Shown: one piece after another, positions 12,101 through 22,000 of the stretch | How the letters are laid out: every line of letters starts with the position of its first letter | Numbering within the stretch: position 1 is the stretch's first letter | Assembly (NCBI GenBank): GCA_025331565.1 | Contig: JAFREQ010000045.1 | Coordinates: 1,240,001 to 1,304,000 of the forward strand | Direction of reading: 5' to 3' | Source of the DNA: Holacanthus passer | Lineage: Eukaryota > Chordata > Actinopteri > Pomacanthidae | DNA: 64,000 nucleotides | Notes under the pieces: generated by a model | Seen by the model: the letters and a program-made list of their open reading frames with translations, nothing else | The model's database searches: none | What the model was told of the DNA's origin: nothing | Made by a program: the position numbers and the translations under genes

Positions 12101-14989
12101 ACGCGGACCGGCGATCCAGAGCTCTTCAGCTCAACTCCCACCTCATGCCATACTGGCTCTAGTTTTTTACAGTAGCCACACCATGGTGCATAGAACTGAG
12201 AATAACCAGGAGAAGAAAGCAATCTTTAGATCACGTGCAACATACTATTTCAATATTGTGTGTAATCATACAAAATATAACATTATTTATTATAGTAAGT
12301 AACCAAAAGAGGAAGAGAAGACTTTTAAAAGCACACCAATCAAATGTAATATTTAGTAGTGCTGTTGTTTAATGTTTTCTGTTTTATGCTTCTACTGAAA
12401 TGCATTTAAATGATTATCTTGCTTTTTGCATATGACCTTGACGTAGATTAAGAGCTTTGTTCGAGCTGTGTTGTTGCCGCTCCTGTACATTGAAAAGACT
12501 GCCTGATATTTTTATGTACAATACAACAACACTGATATTTTTAACAGAGAAAATGTAAATAACAGTCAGAGCAGTAGCTGGGTTCATTTGAATCCACGGC
12601 TGCTAATTAGGAGCAGATGAAGGGCTATTTAGGACACATCTTTAACCTGCAGGAGCTGATTCTTTTGGCCACTGCTGCAAACAGCTGTCTTTATCTGCTG
12701 GTAACTAGTCTTGCATGGCCATCTGATAATGTGGCATCGTTGCAGTGCTGTGCCAGTGCTGGAGAAAGGCCTGGCTGAACCTATTATCATTCTGGTATAG
12801 GGGAAGAACCAAGCAGGCCTGCCTTCTTGCACAATCCAAATCTTTGTCAAAACCTGCTCTTTTCAGTGTGTAGGTTGCCAGTTCAGATGTGGTTGTTGTT
12901 GTTTCACATAGCGACGGGGACTTTGAATGATAACACACAGAGAGCAGAAGGGGAGGAGAATGCCAACTGAAAAAGTCGGTAAATGCCAACAGCAACTTCC
13001 TGTTAGTCAGACTAGAAGGTAACAGGACTGACAAGCACTGAGACTAAACCATATAGCTATTGTGCAACAATTTTTAACAATTAGTTAAACTAGGCTATTA
13101 AGCATCTTCTTAAAAAAAGCAGAATTGGCTGATCATTCCCTGAGGGTTAATCTCTGGAAATGACACCTTAAACATTACATTTGATTTATTGTTAATGTAA
13201 AAATACTGATTAGCAGAGCTTAATGAATACACTCATACATATACACTTAAGAATATACACTTAAGAATACATTATGTTACTGGCAATAATTCAGTTCAAC
13301 AAAATTTCTTCATTCCCCATCTGGAATTCAAACTCATTTTCTGCTGGATTTGGCCAATTGGGTTCCAATTTCAACTTTGTGAATGGAGACGTAAAAAAAA
13401 AAAAAAAAAATCTTTGATTACTCAGATGAGTTTAGTTCTGAACACAATAATTATCTGTGTAGGAGAAAATAACATCTGGATAACCCATTGACACACTATT
13501 GAAACTTTGCAGCATAAGGACACGCTCCTGCAGCCCAAACTAGGAGTGAAAGCAGCTCTGGGTGCTCGAGCTAGATTTGCTTAAATGGGCCCAGACATAA
13601 ACTCTGATATAAACCCCTTCGAGCCCCCTGGCTTTGCCCGGCATGCATGACTTCTCATTCACTAATCGCACACACAGAGGACAGTCTGCACACCCCTCCG
13701 GCCCTGACTGCTGCCACTTCCGCAAGGGATGATCTGGACAGTGCTGGATATAAAGTAAACCAGAGCTGAATGGAACCAGACCGGTTTTGCGTGTGTGTGA
13801 ATCTGTGTGTGTATAATGTCAGACTCACATCAACCAGCCAGATATCGCTCACTCTGGTGTCCTTAAATCTGTCAAAAATAAGAATGAATGACAGTTTTTG
13901 TATTTTACTCATCACCTGACTTTTATAACTTTTGCATAGCATTTCAAAAAGAGAGCAAATGCTTTACAGTAACAACATATGACAAAAGCAAATGTAATTC
14001 AGAACTTAAAATGTAAATAAATTAAATAAAAATAAATCCAACAGAAACAGCTAAGAAAAAAACATACAATACAAAATCTTAAGAGATTTAGAAGAGGTGA
14101 GTTTGCTTGTCAGAAATCACTATCACCATCATCACAATCACATGCTACATAATAGACAGAATAACAATTACTATTCAAGGTATGTGGATATGAGTGGAAT
14201 AGGTCATTCTTTGTAAAAAGCTGCAGAAAAAAAAAGCCCCTCAAAAGAAAAATCAGAGGATCCCACAAACACAAATACACAAGAGGCAAAATTTCTGTAG
14301 AGTTCCCACCGAAGGCATCCAGTTAAAAAGCCATGTGCAACTGGAAACCTGAGATGAAATCCAGACTACCCTCGTGTTTTTCTGCTTTAAATAACCCTCT
14401 TGTGTTTATTAAACCTGAATCTCTTTGGAAATGTGATGAACCCTTAAAATCTGGTACAATTGCATCAAACAAAATATGCACAAGTAAGAAAAACCAGAAT
14501 AATTTCTAAGGGAACAGGGATGAAGTAAAGACTGAATTAACTTCACATCCACATTGAGTGTGTTGATAAACTCGGAAGTCGCATTTCATGATCATGTCTT
14601 AATGTCACAGAACAGGAAACATTGAATCAGAGCATTGAGGAGTCCATCACTTACGTGTCATCTAGATCTTCAACAAATGCAAACACTGCTGAACTCAGGA
14701 AAGCAGCTACAACTGTGATATAAAAGACAGAAATAAAGTGCATGTTATCTTCATGTGAGCACGAGTTTGACCGCCTGTGTTTCTGCAGCCTGAAAACCTC
14801 ATGACTGGAGCATCTTTAGCTAAAGCTGCCTGCTAACTGAGCATCAGTTTCCTACACGGTTTCAACAACAGGAGCTTCAAGGGTCATTTTAACAGATGCT
14901 GTGACAACATGTGCGGTCTAGTGTTAAATGTGCGTGAAATAAAAAGTGGACGTACCTCCACAAAACAGGGAAGCTTTCACTTCTGCCAT
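152..14989 (-). CDS. tmx3: tmx3, transmembrane thioredoxin-related protein disulfide isomerase, exons 1-11 (3' part outside window)
   Basis: ER membrane thioredoxin-family oxidoreductase. Coding exons in transcript order: 14956-14989, 14655-14712, 13829-13868, 12072-12195, 11573-11618, 8643-8723, 8079-8178, 7784-7861, 7056-7122, 2356-2454, 152-209. All junctions are GT-AG and phases are consistent, giving about 261 residues of an expected 430-450. The start at 14989 gives a hydrophobic signal peptide (about residues 1-23) followed by FVEDLDD, as in vertebrate TMX3. A thioredoxin fold follows, with FYAPWCGYCKKLEP at about residue 45, then GVRGYPTIKLLKGDLAYNY, then FVYVGGESPLK and ELIVYTYFFSASEE of the second thioredoxin-like domain. 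The remaining luminal part, the membrane segment and the ER-retention tail lie before base 1. The active site reads CGYC, where I recall mammalian TMX3 having CGHC. Several teleosts carry two tmx3 copies; the a/b copy cannot be assigned here. Confidence 0.93.
243..266. repeat. (CA)12 microsatellite
   Basis: Twelve uninterrupted CA units lie in the tmx3 intron just upstream of exon 11, followed by an A-rich and GA-rich stretch. It is a likely length-polymorphic marker. Confidence 0.95.
607..619 (-). promoter_or_regulatory. CTCF-like core motif
   Basis: On the minus strand this reads CCACCAGGGGGCA, a full match to the CTCF core consensus. It lies in a tmx3 intron. Binding cannot be inferred from a 13-bp match alone. 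Confidence 0.4.
1959..2184 (+). repeat. Dispersed teleost repeat (family with CAGCCC-type ends), copy 1
   Basis: Starts TAGGGCTGAAATGAC and ends near TGTTGCAGC. Inside are the words ACTATTTTGATAATC and CTTCTCAAATGTG, also found in the copy at 8945-10182. It is a degraded copy of an element common in percomorph genomes. It has no open frame, so it is presumably non-autonomous. The rest of this tmx3 intron (210-2355) shows no other recognisable feature apart from the CA repeat and the CTCF-like motif. Confidence 0.6.
4150..4620 (+). repeat. Dispersed percomorph repeat with an internal duplication, copy 1
   Basis: Contains GCTTAGCATGTTAGCAT, then AAAGTTTCACCTGATAATGG, then two related units of roughly 150 bp that each carry a CTCTGGRGAC..TTTCAT core. 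The same family recurs at 32590-32880. It is a familiar non-coding repeat in percomorph fish genomes, and no transposase or reverse-transcriptase frame is visible. The surrounding intron sequence 2455-4149 and 4621-6148 shows no recognised gene or repeat. Confidence 0.6.
6149..6682 (+). CDS. Unrecognised coding-like frame nested antisense in a tmx3 intron; candidate small gene, one or two exons
   Basis: I do not recognise this protein. The frame opens at an ATG in strong context (CACCATGG) just after an in-frame TAA, and runs 123 codons with coding-like codon use: third positions are mostly C or G, in a locally GC-rich island within AT-rich intron DNA. At 6520 a good donor (GTGAGA) sits two bases into a codon. 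An acceptor (TTTTGCAG) ends at 6594, and joining 6149-6519 to 6595-6682 keeps the frame to a TAA, for about 151 residues. Unspliced, it stops at 6523 after 124 residues. The predicted protein is mixed, with several Cys and Trp (RFWCRKPPFC, SHYWGPFVLALCLDALPF), and has no signal peptide or repeats that I can name. It could be an orphan gene, an exon of a longer plus-strand gene, a retrocopy fragment, or chance. Confidence 0.35.
7458..7752 (+). mobile_element. 3' end of a non-LTR retrotransposon (LINE ORF2 tail and 3' UTR)
   Basis: One frame reads SLFTLLSSGKRYRSI then FFPQAVRFLN, the conserved extreme C terminus of ORF2 in fish LINE-like elements. An AT-rich tail follows, ending in an AATAAATGAA-type terminus. 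Only the last roughly 300 bp are present, as expected of a 5'-truncated insertion. It sits in the tmx3 intron between exons 8 and 9, on the strand opposite to tmx3. The exact clade is uncertain. Confidence 0.65.
8945..10182 (+). repeat. Dispersed teleost repeat (CAGCCC-ended family), copy 2, split by a Tc1-like insertion
   Basis: The left half (8945-9095) contains AATCGATTAATTGATTTAG and CTTCTCAAATGTGAACAC. The right half (10001-10182) contains GGCATTTTTCACAAG and ends GTTGCAGCCCC. Together they make one copy of the family seen at 1959-2184, interrupted by the element at 9096-10000. It lies in the tmx3 intron between exons 5 and 6. Confidence 0.65.
9096..10000 (-). mobile_element. Decayed Tc1/mariner-type DNA transposon
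   Basis: Inverted ends are visible: CACTCATTGGCCACT on the left, and AGTGGCAAATGAGTG on the right. A TA precedes the left end; the base pair after the right end is TG, a likely mutated TA. Minus-strand fragments match the Tc1-like transposase family: the helix-turn-helix region near 9840-9700, QITICYN..VQKSISE near 9600-9640, and PNWTVEDWKN..SRF near 9460-9510. The element is about 905 bp, where family members are about 1.2-1.3 kb, and carries frameshifts and stops, so it is dead. Confidence 0.85.
11680..11761 (+). repeat. Fragment of a percomorph repeat ending in a TCAAACTATTCCTTTAA-type terminus
   Basis: Carries AAATGTTGAACTATTCCTT, close to the 3' terminus seen at 25400-25720 and 35594-35656. 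It lies in the tmx3 intron between exons 4 and 5. The remaining tmx3 intron sequence from 10183 to 14654 holds only the exons listed for tmx3 and A/T-rich runs. Confidence 0.35.
12072..12195 (-). CDS. tmx3: tmx3 exon 4: thioredoxin active-site exon (CGYC)
   Basis: This 124-nt exon encodes the end of the thioredoxin beta strand, the active-site motif PWCGYCKK and the following helix (LEPVWHEVGVELKSSGSPV), ending in VGKMDATAYS. The acceptor is CTCAG at 12196-12200 and the donor is GTGAG from 12071. The two cysteines needed for thiol-disulfide exchange are present. The residue before the second cysteine is Tyr, read from codon TAC; this position strongly affects the redox potential of such proteins. 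Confidence 0.93.
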
Positions 14990-15044
14990 CGTTTCGAGTT
15001 GTGGAAACAGCAAGCAGGAAATACAGCGGCTAACAAGGAGCTTG

Positions 15045-15055
15045 TGCGCATGCGC
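15045..15055. promoter_or_regulatory. NRF1 palindrome in the tmx3 promoter
   Basis: TGCGCATGCGC is a perfect NRF1 consensus palindrome, 56 bp upstream of the tmx3 start codon, in a locally GC-rich patch. NRF1 sites typically lie near the start site of TATA-less housekeeping promoters, which suits an ER folding factor. The transcription start probably lies between this site and 14990. Confidence 0.6.
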
Positions 15056-15586
15056 GGGGTCACGCCGACTCCTGTGGGCGTCAAGCGCCAAAAGCAGCTT
15101 CTAATGTTTAGTCTAATGTTTAAAAATAACCAAACAAAATAGTTGTAACTGGCGAAAAAATATGTATATGATTCATAACAAAATGTTTTATTGTAGTTTG
15201 ACTTTTCTAATACTTTCAGTGTATTTTGTTTGAACATTTTGTGCAGCCAAATAAATCAGCATAGAAAATAAAGTCATTAACATACATCTAACATTTTTGT
15301 AAACATTATATTATGTTTATTTATCAAACTATAAGCCCTATTAACTATATAAAATTAAGATGAAGGGATACTGATGTTGACTACCGATACTCACCACAAG
15401 ATGGCGCGCTAAGCTAATCAAAACGGGCAGCAGGCCAAATTCTTCACTCACTGCAGGAAAATGTAGAGACACTATAATATACAACAAATACTTCAGTACA
15501 AGTACAGCCCTGCATTCAAAATAATTCTTAATTCTTAACATGTACTGTAGGTATTTAAAAAAAAAAAACTCATTATAAGTGATGGA

Positions 15587-16510
15587 GGAAGTATTCAGAT
15601 CCTTTACTTCAGTGAAAGTAATAATACCATAATCCACTACAAATAAGAGTCCTCTTACTTAAACCTTATTCAAGTGAAAGTATGTAGGTATTAGCAAAAC
15701 TTGAAGTATCAAAAGTAAAAGTACTCACTCTGCAGTAAAATGTTCCCCGTCAGTGTTTTACTCTTATAAATGATGTTGAATTATGATGTCGCATTTTACT
15801 GTTGTAGATGTTTCAGGTTGAGCTCATTTAACTACTTTATATACTGTTGGGTTGTTTTAATCTAGAGCAACGCATCATATTCATATGTTTTTAGTATCAC
15901 TTTTACTGTTCAGCCCCCGATACCTTACTTCGAGCATTGTGTGTCCTGTGGCCTTTAAGTAAATTAAGTTCAGATTCAGGAATATCTGGAGCACTTGGAA
16001 AGACTACGTAATGGTGCAGGACTTAGTTTAGCTGATATTGTACTTAAGTGGTGCAAAGTCCCAAACAAATCTGCAATTAATCAATTATCACATTTTGACA
16101 TATAGTGAATACAGAGCTTCTGAGGTTGAGTGTTTGGCCCCAGAGCAGTTGCCTGTTTTGCCTGTTGGTAATCCAGCCTTGCTCATTATGCAGGCAGCAA
16201 GGCCTCTGTCATTGTTATTCATCATCATTATATATAAAAAATTTATATTACTATTTGCAATTTAATGTGAGCTAAATTTAACTAGTTTTACAAACCGTTA
16301 TGTACTGTTTTATATTTTATAAAATGACAATATGTTTTGTATGCAAAAGATTCATTTGTGAAGTAACTAATGTATGTAGTTGGACAAATGTGGTAGAATA
16401 AGAAGTAGACTACAATATTTCTGCCTAAAATGTAGTGTAGAAGTATTGTATAAACATAAAGCAGCTTGAAATTGTACTCAAATATAGTATTAAATGTACT
16501 CAGTCAATTC
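15587..16510 (+). repeat. Dispersed percomorph repeat (GAAGTACTCAGATCC-type start), split in two
   Basis: The left part (15587-15905) starts GGAGGAAGTATTCAGATCC and contains AAGTATCAAAAGTAAAAGT and ACTACTTTATATACTGTTGG. The right part (about 16255-16510) contains TGTAGTGTAGAAGTATTGT and ends with AAATGTACTCAG. Both belong to one well-known non-coding fish repeat. About 350 bp of unrelated sequence separates them. A short degraded relative lies at 15490-15560. This is the tmx3-pxdc1 intergenic region. Confidence 0.6.
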
Positions 16511-16596
16511 CTGATGACTGTCCTCTGCTCCAGTTATATGACCAATAAATGCATTTCCATCATGATTTACACAAAAACCATCACATGAGCGTTTCT

Positions 16597-19072
16597 TTTA
16601 TTGGAAACATATTTGTCTTGAGAAGCTTTGAGAATAATAATTTGTATCTAATACTGTCTGAAGAGCTTTAAAGTCATCGAACATGTTACCACATAAACTT
16701 CATTTTCAAAGGTTATAATTAATCTTCATTCAATCGTTTTGACACATTTACACATAAAAAGATCTCACGTCACACATGAGCACATAAAAAATGAAAGGCA
16801 TGAAATGGTTAGCATCACAGAGTGTGGATGAAGTTTACAAAATAAATAAAAGACTTTTGCGTAATATTATTTTCATAATATCTGTCACACTGTCTGAATC
16901 CTCACACCCCGGCTGGCACGACACGCATATTGATATGTTTCAAAACTTCACTGAATTATGTTATTCACTCCGTCGATCCACTAAATCAGCTGAGTACCAT
17001 TTTAATCCTAACTATTCATAATGCATTAACCCAGCCTGCAAAGGGTCTTAAGGTAGACAGATGTCTTAATATTTGATCTTCAAATATGAACTCACACAGA
17101 ATTTGACAAATATAAAGGGCTTCGTTTAATGAGAGAAAATCTGACCTTGGTATGAAAATTTAAATCAGAAATTCCAGCTTCTTTTAATTTAATCTTTAAA
17201 GTTATATATGCTGTCTGTGTTCAAAGAATATTCATCAGTTCAAGACGTCATTCTTGGAAAAAGAGAAGAAGAAATAGTTTCGCACCCTGAGAAAGAGCTG
17301 CACTTTCTCATGGGATGAATGGTGATCATGACTGTGTTACTAAATAGACCCATGCGGAGGACCGTCCCGTTGAAGCTTCGTGTGCCAAGTTTGTGAGGCT
17401 TGAATGCCTTTGTATTTGGAGGGGCAGAAAACTGGACACAAGCTGTTAGCCCACATTGTAAGGCAACAATGACTTCTGCATTAACTAAACAGCCAAAACA
17501 ATGAGCACAGAATAGACTTCCTTATAGTTAACCCCACACAAATATAAATTCTTTTTGCCTTTCACTTGCCTTCAAAACATACGTGATGCTCCACTGAGTT
17601 TCACTTTCATAAAAGAAGTGAAAGCAAGCCCCTCATGGTGGGAGGACCCATAAAACATACAAAAGGCATGAATGTTAATCAAGTGTTTGCCTATTTCTTT
17701 CCTATAGAAAGTTTTAGTACAGCAAGGTCGTTTGTCTTCTTTAGATAAAGCCAGGACTTGTTCCACCATTGCAGGCCGAGCTGCAGACTCCCACATTCAG
17801 TAAGACTGCAGTCAGCTGTCTGACTGAACCCACACACGTCATCTTACAGAACGGGTCAGATATGACCTCAGCCAACCCCTAAAACAAAGCTTTCTTTGCC
17901 CTGTTTATCTCTCATCACATGGCATCAAGAGCGGCGAGATGATTCAGTGATCCACATAATGGCAACACTCAATGCTCTGACCTAATAGATCAAATTATCT
18001 GTTTATAAAATAAGCAATATTACAAGCTACATTACTAACACATATTACATTATTATTCAGGCAATGATAAATCTCAACAACATCCAAAAAAGGCAGCATT
18101 GATTTCTCACTTTGGAAAGAGAGTGTTGTAACAAAATGATGACACATATTTCCTTTATATTCTTTAGGTTGACAGTTGTCCAAGAACCAAGTGAAGCAGA
18201 CAAAACATATACAGCACACTGTCCCAACTTCTATCTTTAGTGGTAGCTAAACTTCACACATTTGTATGTCTGATATCAAACCCATCTAGTTTCACTTGGA
18301 TCTTTGAGTACTCTCATGCCAAAGAACCAATTGTGTATCACAGCAACAAAAAAATTATCCAATGATTTTTAAATTGGTATTTTACAAACTAAAAAGTTCA
18401 TAAATGCTGGTGGAAACTGCGCCACAAACAAATATCATACAACAAGCTTTATAATGTGTTCCCACAGGAATAAAACACCAGAGTAGTAACACTGTGGATA
18501 AAACTTCAGGGAGCAGTTTAAATGCAAAAACAACAGGTTTTGCAGATGCATATCTCAGAATATATGCAAAAGATGAAACAACTGCAGTAGAAAAAGAAGT
18601 TTTTCTGTAACAGTGAACGGTCCAATACTGTTAATTCATCTCCAGATTTAGGCTGATGTGCAGCTCTGTCCCTTCTGGATGCAGTCACACTTCAAACCAC
18701 AGACATTAACGCTATTTAATTTCTGTTGAAGTGATCAAGCCGCATGATCTGAAACCTCTCCAGCTGTTTGCATCTGCCTACAGACTGACAGATCTCCATT
18801 GTTGCTGCCTCAGGTTGTGTTCCACCTGAAAGTCAGTCAGTATAAAGACAATCCCGTCATGTTCTTTTTCTTGACACACTCGACTAAGGCTCTTAATGAG
18901 GCACACTGGTGACGTCACTTAAAGTGATAAAAACAAAGTGGAGGTTTGTAGAATAAGCAGCAGCAGCATTTACTTGGAGCAGCTATGTGCAGCGTTGCAT
19001 AGCTGGGTTTCCATTTAAGAGTACATATCCTTCAATGATAGCATCATGTGTCCATCAACAGGCATCAGTTCC
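16597..19072 (-). other. pxdc1: Probable long pxdc1 3' UTR / tmx3-pxdc1 intergenic DNA
   Basis: Downstream of the pxdc1 stop there is 2.4 kb of A/T-rich sequence with no recognisable repeat or gene. A minus-strand AATAAA lies at about 16597-16602, just before the repeat at 15587-16510 ends. This suggests, but does not prove, that the pxdc1 3' UTR runs to about 16.6 kb. Nearer poly(A) signals cannot be excluded. Confidence 0.3.
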
Positions 19073-22000
19073 TCATTCCAGGATGTCAGTTTCAAATGGG
19101 ACCAGATGGTAGTAGGAAAGGTTGGTGACGTACGCTTCTGTTTCCTCATCGCACACGTCTGCTTCCATTGGCAAAAACTCTGTTCCATCCTCATATCTGG
19201 CAATAAAATGAAAGACACATTACTCCAAGGAAAGGATGAACCTGATCAGTCTAATTTAAGAATCAAAAGAGTGATGCCTTTGATTATGGTGTAATTCTCT
19301 ACATCAACCCATCAAGACTTCATTTGTTCAGAGCGCTGAAGTGGTAAATATTTCAGCTATTTAAGAGTGATGTAAAGTCTTGTTTTGTGTTAATTATCAA
19401 GAGGAATGTGTTCCTCTTTTGCTTCCTAAACACACCCAGGGAAGGAAGAGGTGCACAGACACACTTCCTGTGGGGGTGGAGGGTCCATTCAAGGACTTCA
19501 AAATGCTTACTGTACACCCAAGAGCAAACACTGAAATATTTGTGGGAAAGAAAGCAGGTAATTTGTGGTACACTGAAACCGATTTACGGGCTTGTGTCGT
19601 GATTTTTTGAAATAATTGGAACCAATCTTTGAGAGTGATCTATGAAAAAGTTAAAGTGACAAAGTCAGACAGCGATAATTAGCAATTTTAATACATACGT
19701 ATGTTCCACAGAGTCAGTTGATGAGGGTCTCTCTTTCTCTTCTGGGAGACTGTGATCAAATACGATGGTTTCCGTATTGGCCAGACAGAATCCATTGGAC
19801 CGCATGATTTCTAAAAAGGTACAGAGTGCAATATTGGACCAGCTGTTAGGTTGGAATGACTTTAGGGATGGCAGCAGTGGCGTCATGTTTGTGTTGCAAA
19901 AGATACGAGACATGTACCTGATATCTTGATTGGACTCTGAAAGCACGGCTGGATTCTGTGGACTTTGTCATTCCTCAGCACCTGGTCGAGCGGCGATCGC
20001 TCAAAGAAAGTCAACATCACCTCTGACCTGGAATACTGTGGAGTCAGGTTTGTACATTTGGAGTTGTGAGTTTTCAAACGTTTACCTTTTACCCCCAAGC
20101 AAGAGGTATCATGAAAATCGTCTAACGCACAATGAAGATGCAAATAAAGTGCTGAGACATTATTTGAAGGTAACAGTTGAAGGACCGACCTTGCATGGCA
20201 TGTTGATCGCATTCTTCAGTAGTCTTTCCACCTCGTTCAGCTTCTCCTCGATATCGTTTGCCTCTTTGATTTTTACCAGCCCTGAAAAGAAACAAATATG
20301 AACATCAGATGTCATCAGCTCTGGTGTGAGGATTTCAAAATATTTCCCCAAATACAGAGTTAACACTTAATGAAACACACCTGTGCAATCTAATGTAATT
20401 CAATACAATGTTTTTTTATGTTTGATGTTTTCTCCAACCCACAAACCTACTGCAACACAATCCACTACAATATAACACTGGTGGACTCAGGGGGGTGATT
20501 TCTCCCTGTGGTGCCCTAATGTGAAAAAACAGCTGTAAAAGTGCCCTCTTTGATGCTGCTATGGTAGATAAAACATGATAATCCCCCTGGATAAACCCTT
20601 GAGAGTCTGGGATTGTCCATTGTTCCCAAATCCCAAAAATTATGTCCAACTGGAAAGCCCATTTGTCCAACAGCCCAAAAACAAAAGCCCACTGCTCGAA
20701 GGCCCGTTGTTCTCAAAACACATACTCTCCCTTGAGTTTTTTCCCTTGATATCTTGGCTGATGGGTTAGGGTATGTCATTTGGTTTAGGGTCAGAAAAAA
20801 GGTCTATTAAGAGCAAAACCAACCGATTCAGCACCATTAACAGCCTGTCAGACAAATGAGCTTTCGGTCCAGTGGGACATTTTTCAGACCACTGGAACAA
20901 TGGAGGGTGCAAAATGCCATGCAGGGTCATATATGACCCCGTGGAGAAGGGTTTTCAACTCTTTCACCGTACATGCATCATGACTTTCTGCTCGCCGTGC
21001 CCCACTGCATGCAGCTGCTTCTCTTTTTATAAGATTACCATACAAAAATTTAAAAATTCTAAAATACACAAACAACCAACACTGAACTGAAGAGTCAGAT
21101 GTACAAAGAAACTGGCCGCCAGTCAAAATGCTTTGTGCAACTATTCCTGTGAAGGTGTGATAAAAAAAGGGCAGCTGCTCTGAACTTTGCTGCCATCACA
21201 CTGTTATCTGTCCAGAGGGTCATGAGGCAAAAAGCCAGACAGGTGTGAATTCATCCCTTGTCTTGAAAAAGGTTGCCACAGTGCAAGTGAAATTGTACTA
21301 GTCTGTTTAATACAGTAACCTTTTTATAAACAATGCCCCCTGATATTTACCTCGAGTAGGGAAAAAAATAGCCAATATATTATTGTCAGTACACACAGCA
21401 GAGTAAAAGGTGACGCTGCCAGTGTGATAGTCAACAGTGGTACAACAGCAGCAATAACAAAGGAAACTAATAACAGTGGTACAACATGACAATCCTGCAT
21501 AAAACTAGGAATGCAATTTAAGAGGCAGTGGGAGTGTGAAATCAGCACTTTCGGGAATACGAGAGCGCCGCCCATGTGAGCGAGCAGCCAGCTAAGCATC
21601 ATTTACTGCCATGCTGACAAAGGGATGTGGTGAGGAGAAAAATGATGAAGACTGCAGACACACTGATGAGCCTCTGTCTGGTGTAAGTGGTACAGAGAAA
21701 AACCTGGTCACACAGTGGTTACTGTTACATGGAAGCACTGAGTAAGAGGGCCGAAAGCAACACTGTGCACAGTCACAGTCTCATCCATTTATAATGACTG
21801 GCAGTGATGACATCATACCCACGAGGATGTGAGGAGTGATTCAGCTGTTAAATCATCACTAGGAACCGAGCGAGACTCCCACAGTCTGAACCTCGTACCG
21901 CCCCCGGATCATGTTCTTCTGTTTAACTTCCCTTTAAGGCCTGTTTGTCAGTTTTCTGTGTGGATGCGACAAATCACACATGTTTTGATCCCTTGTGTTG

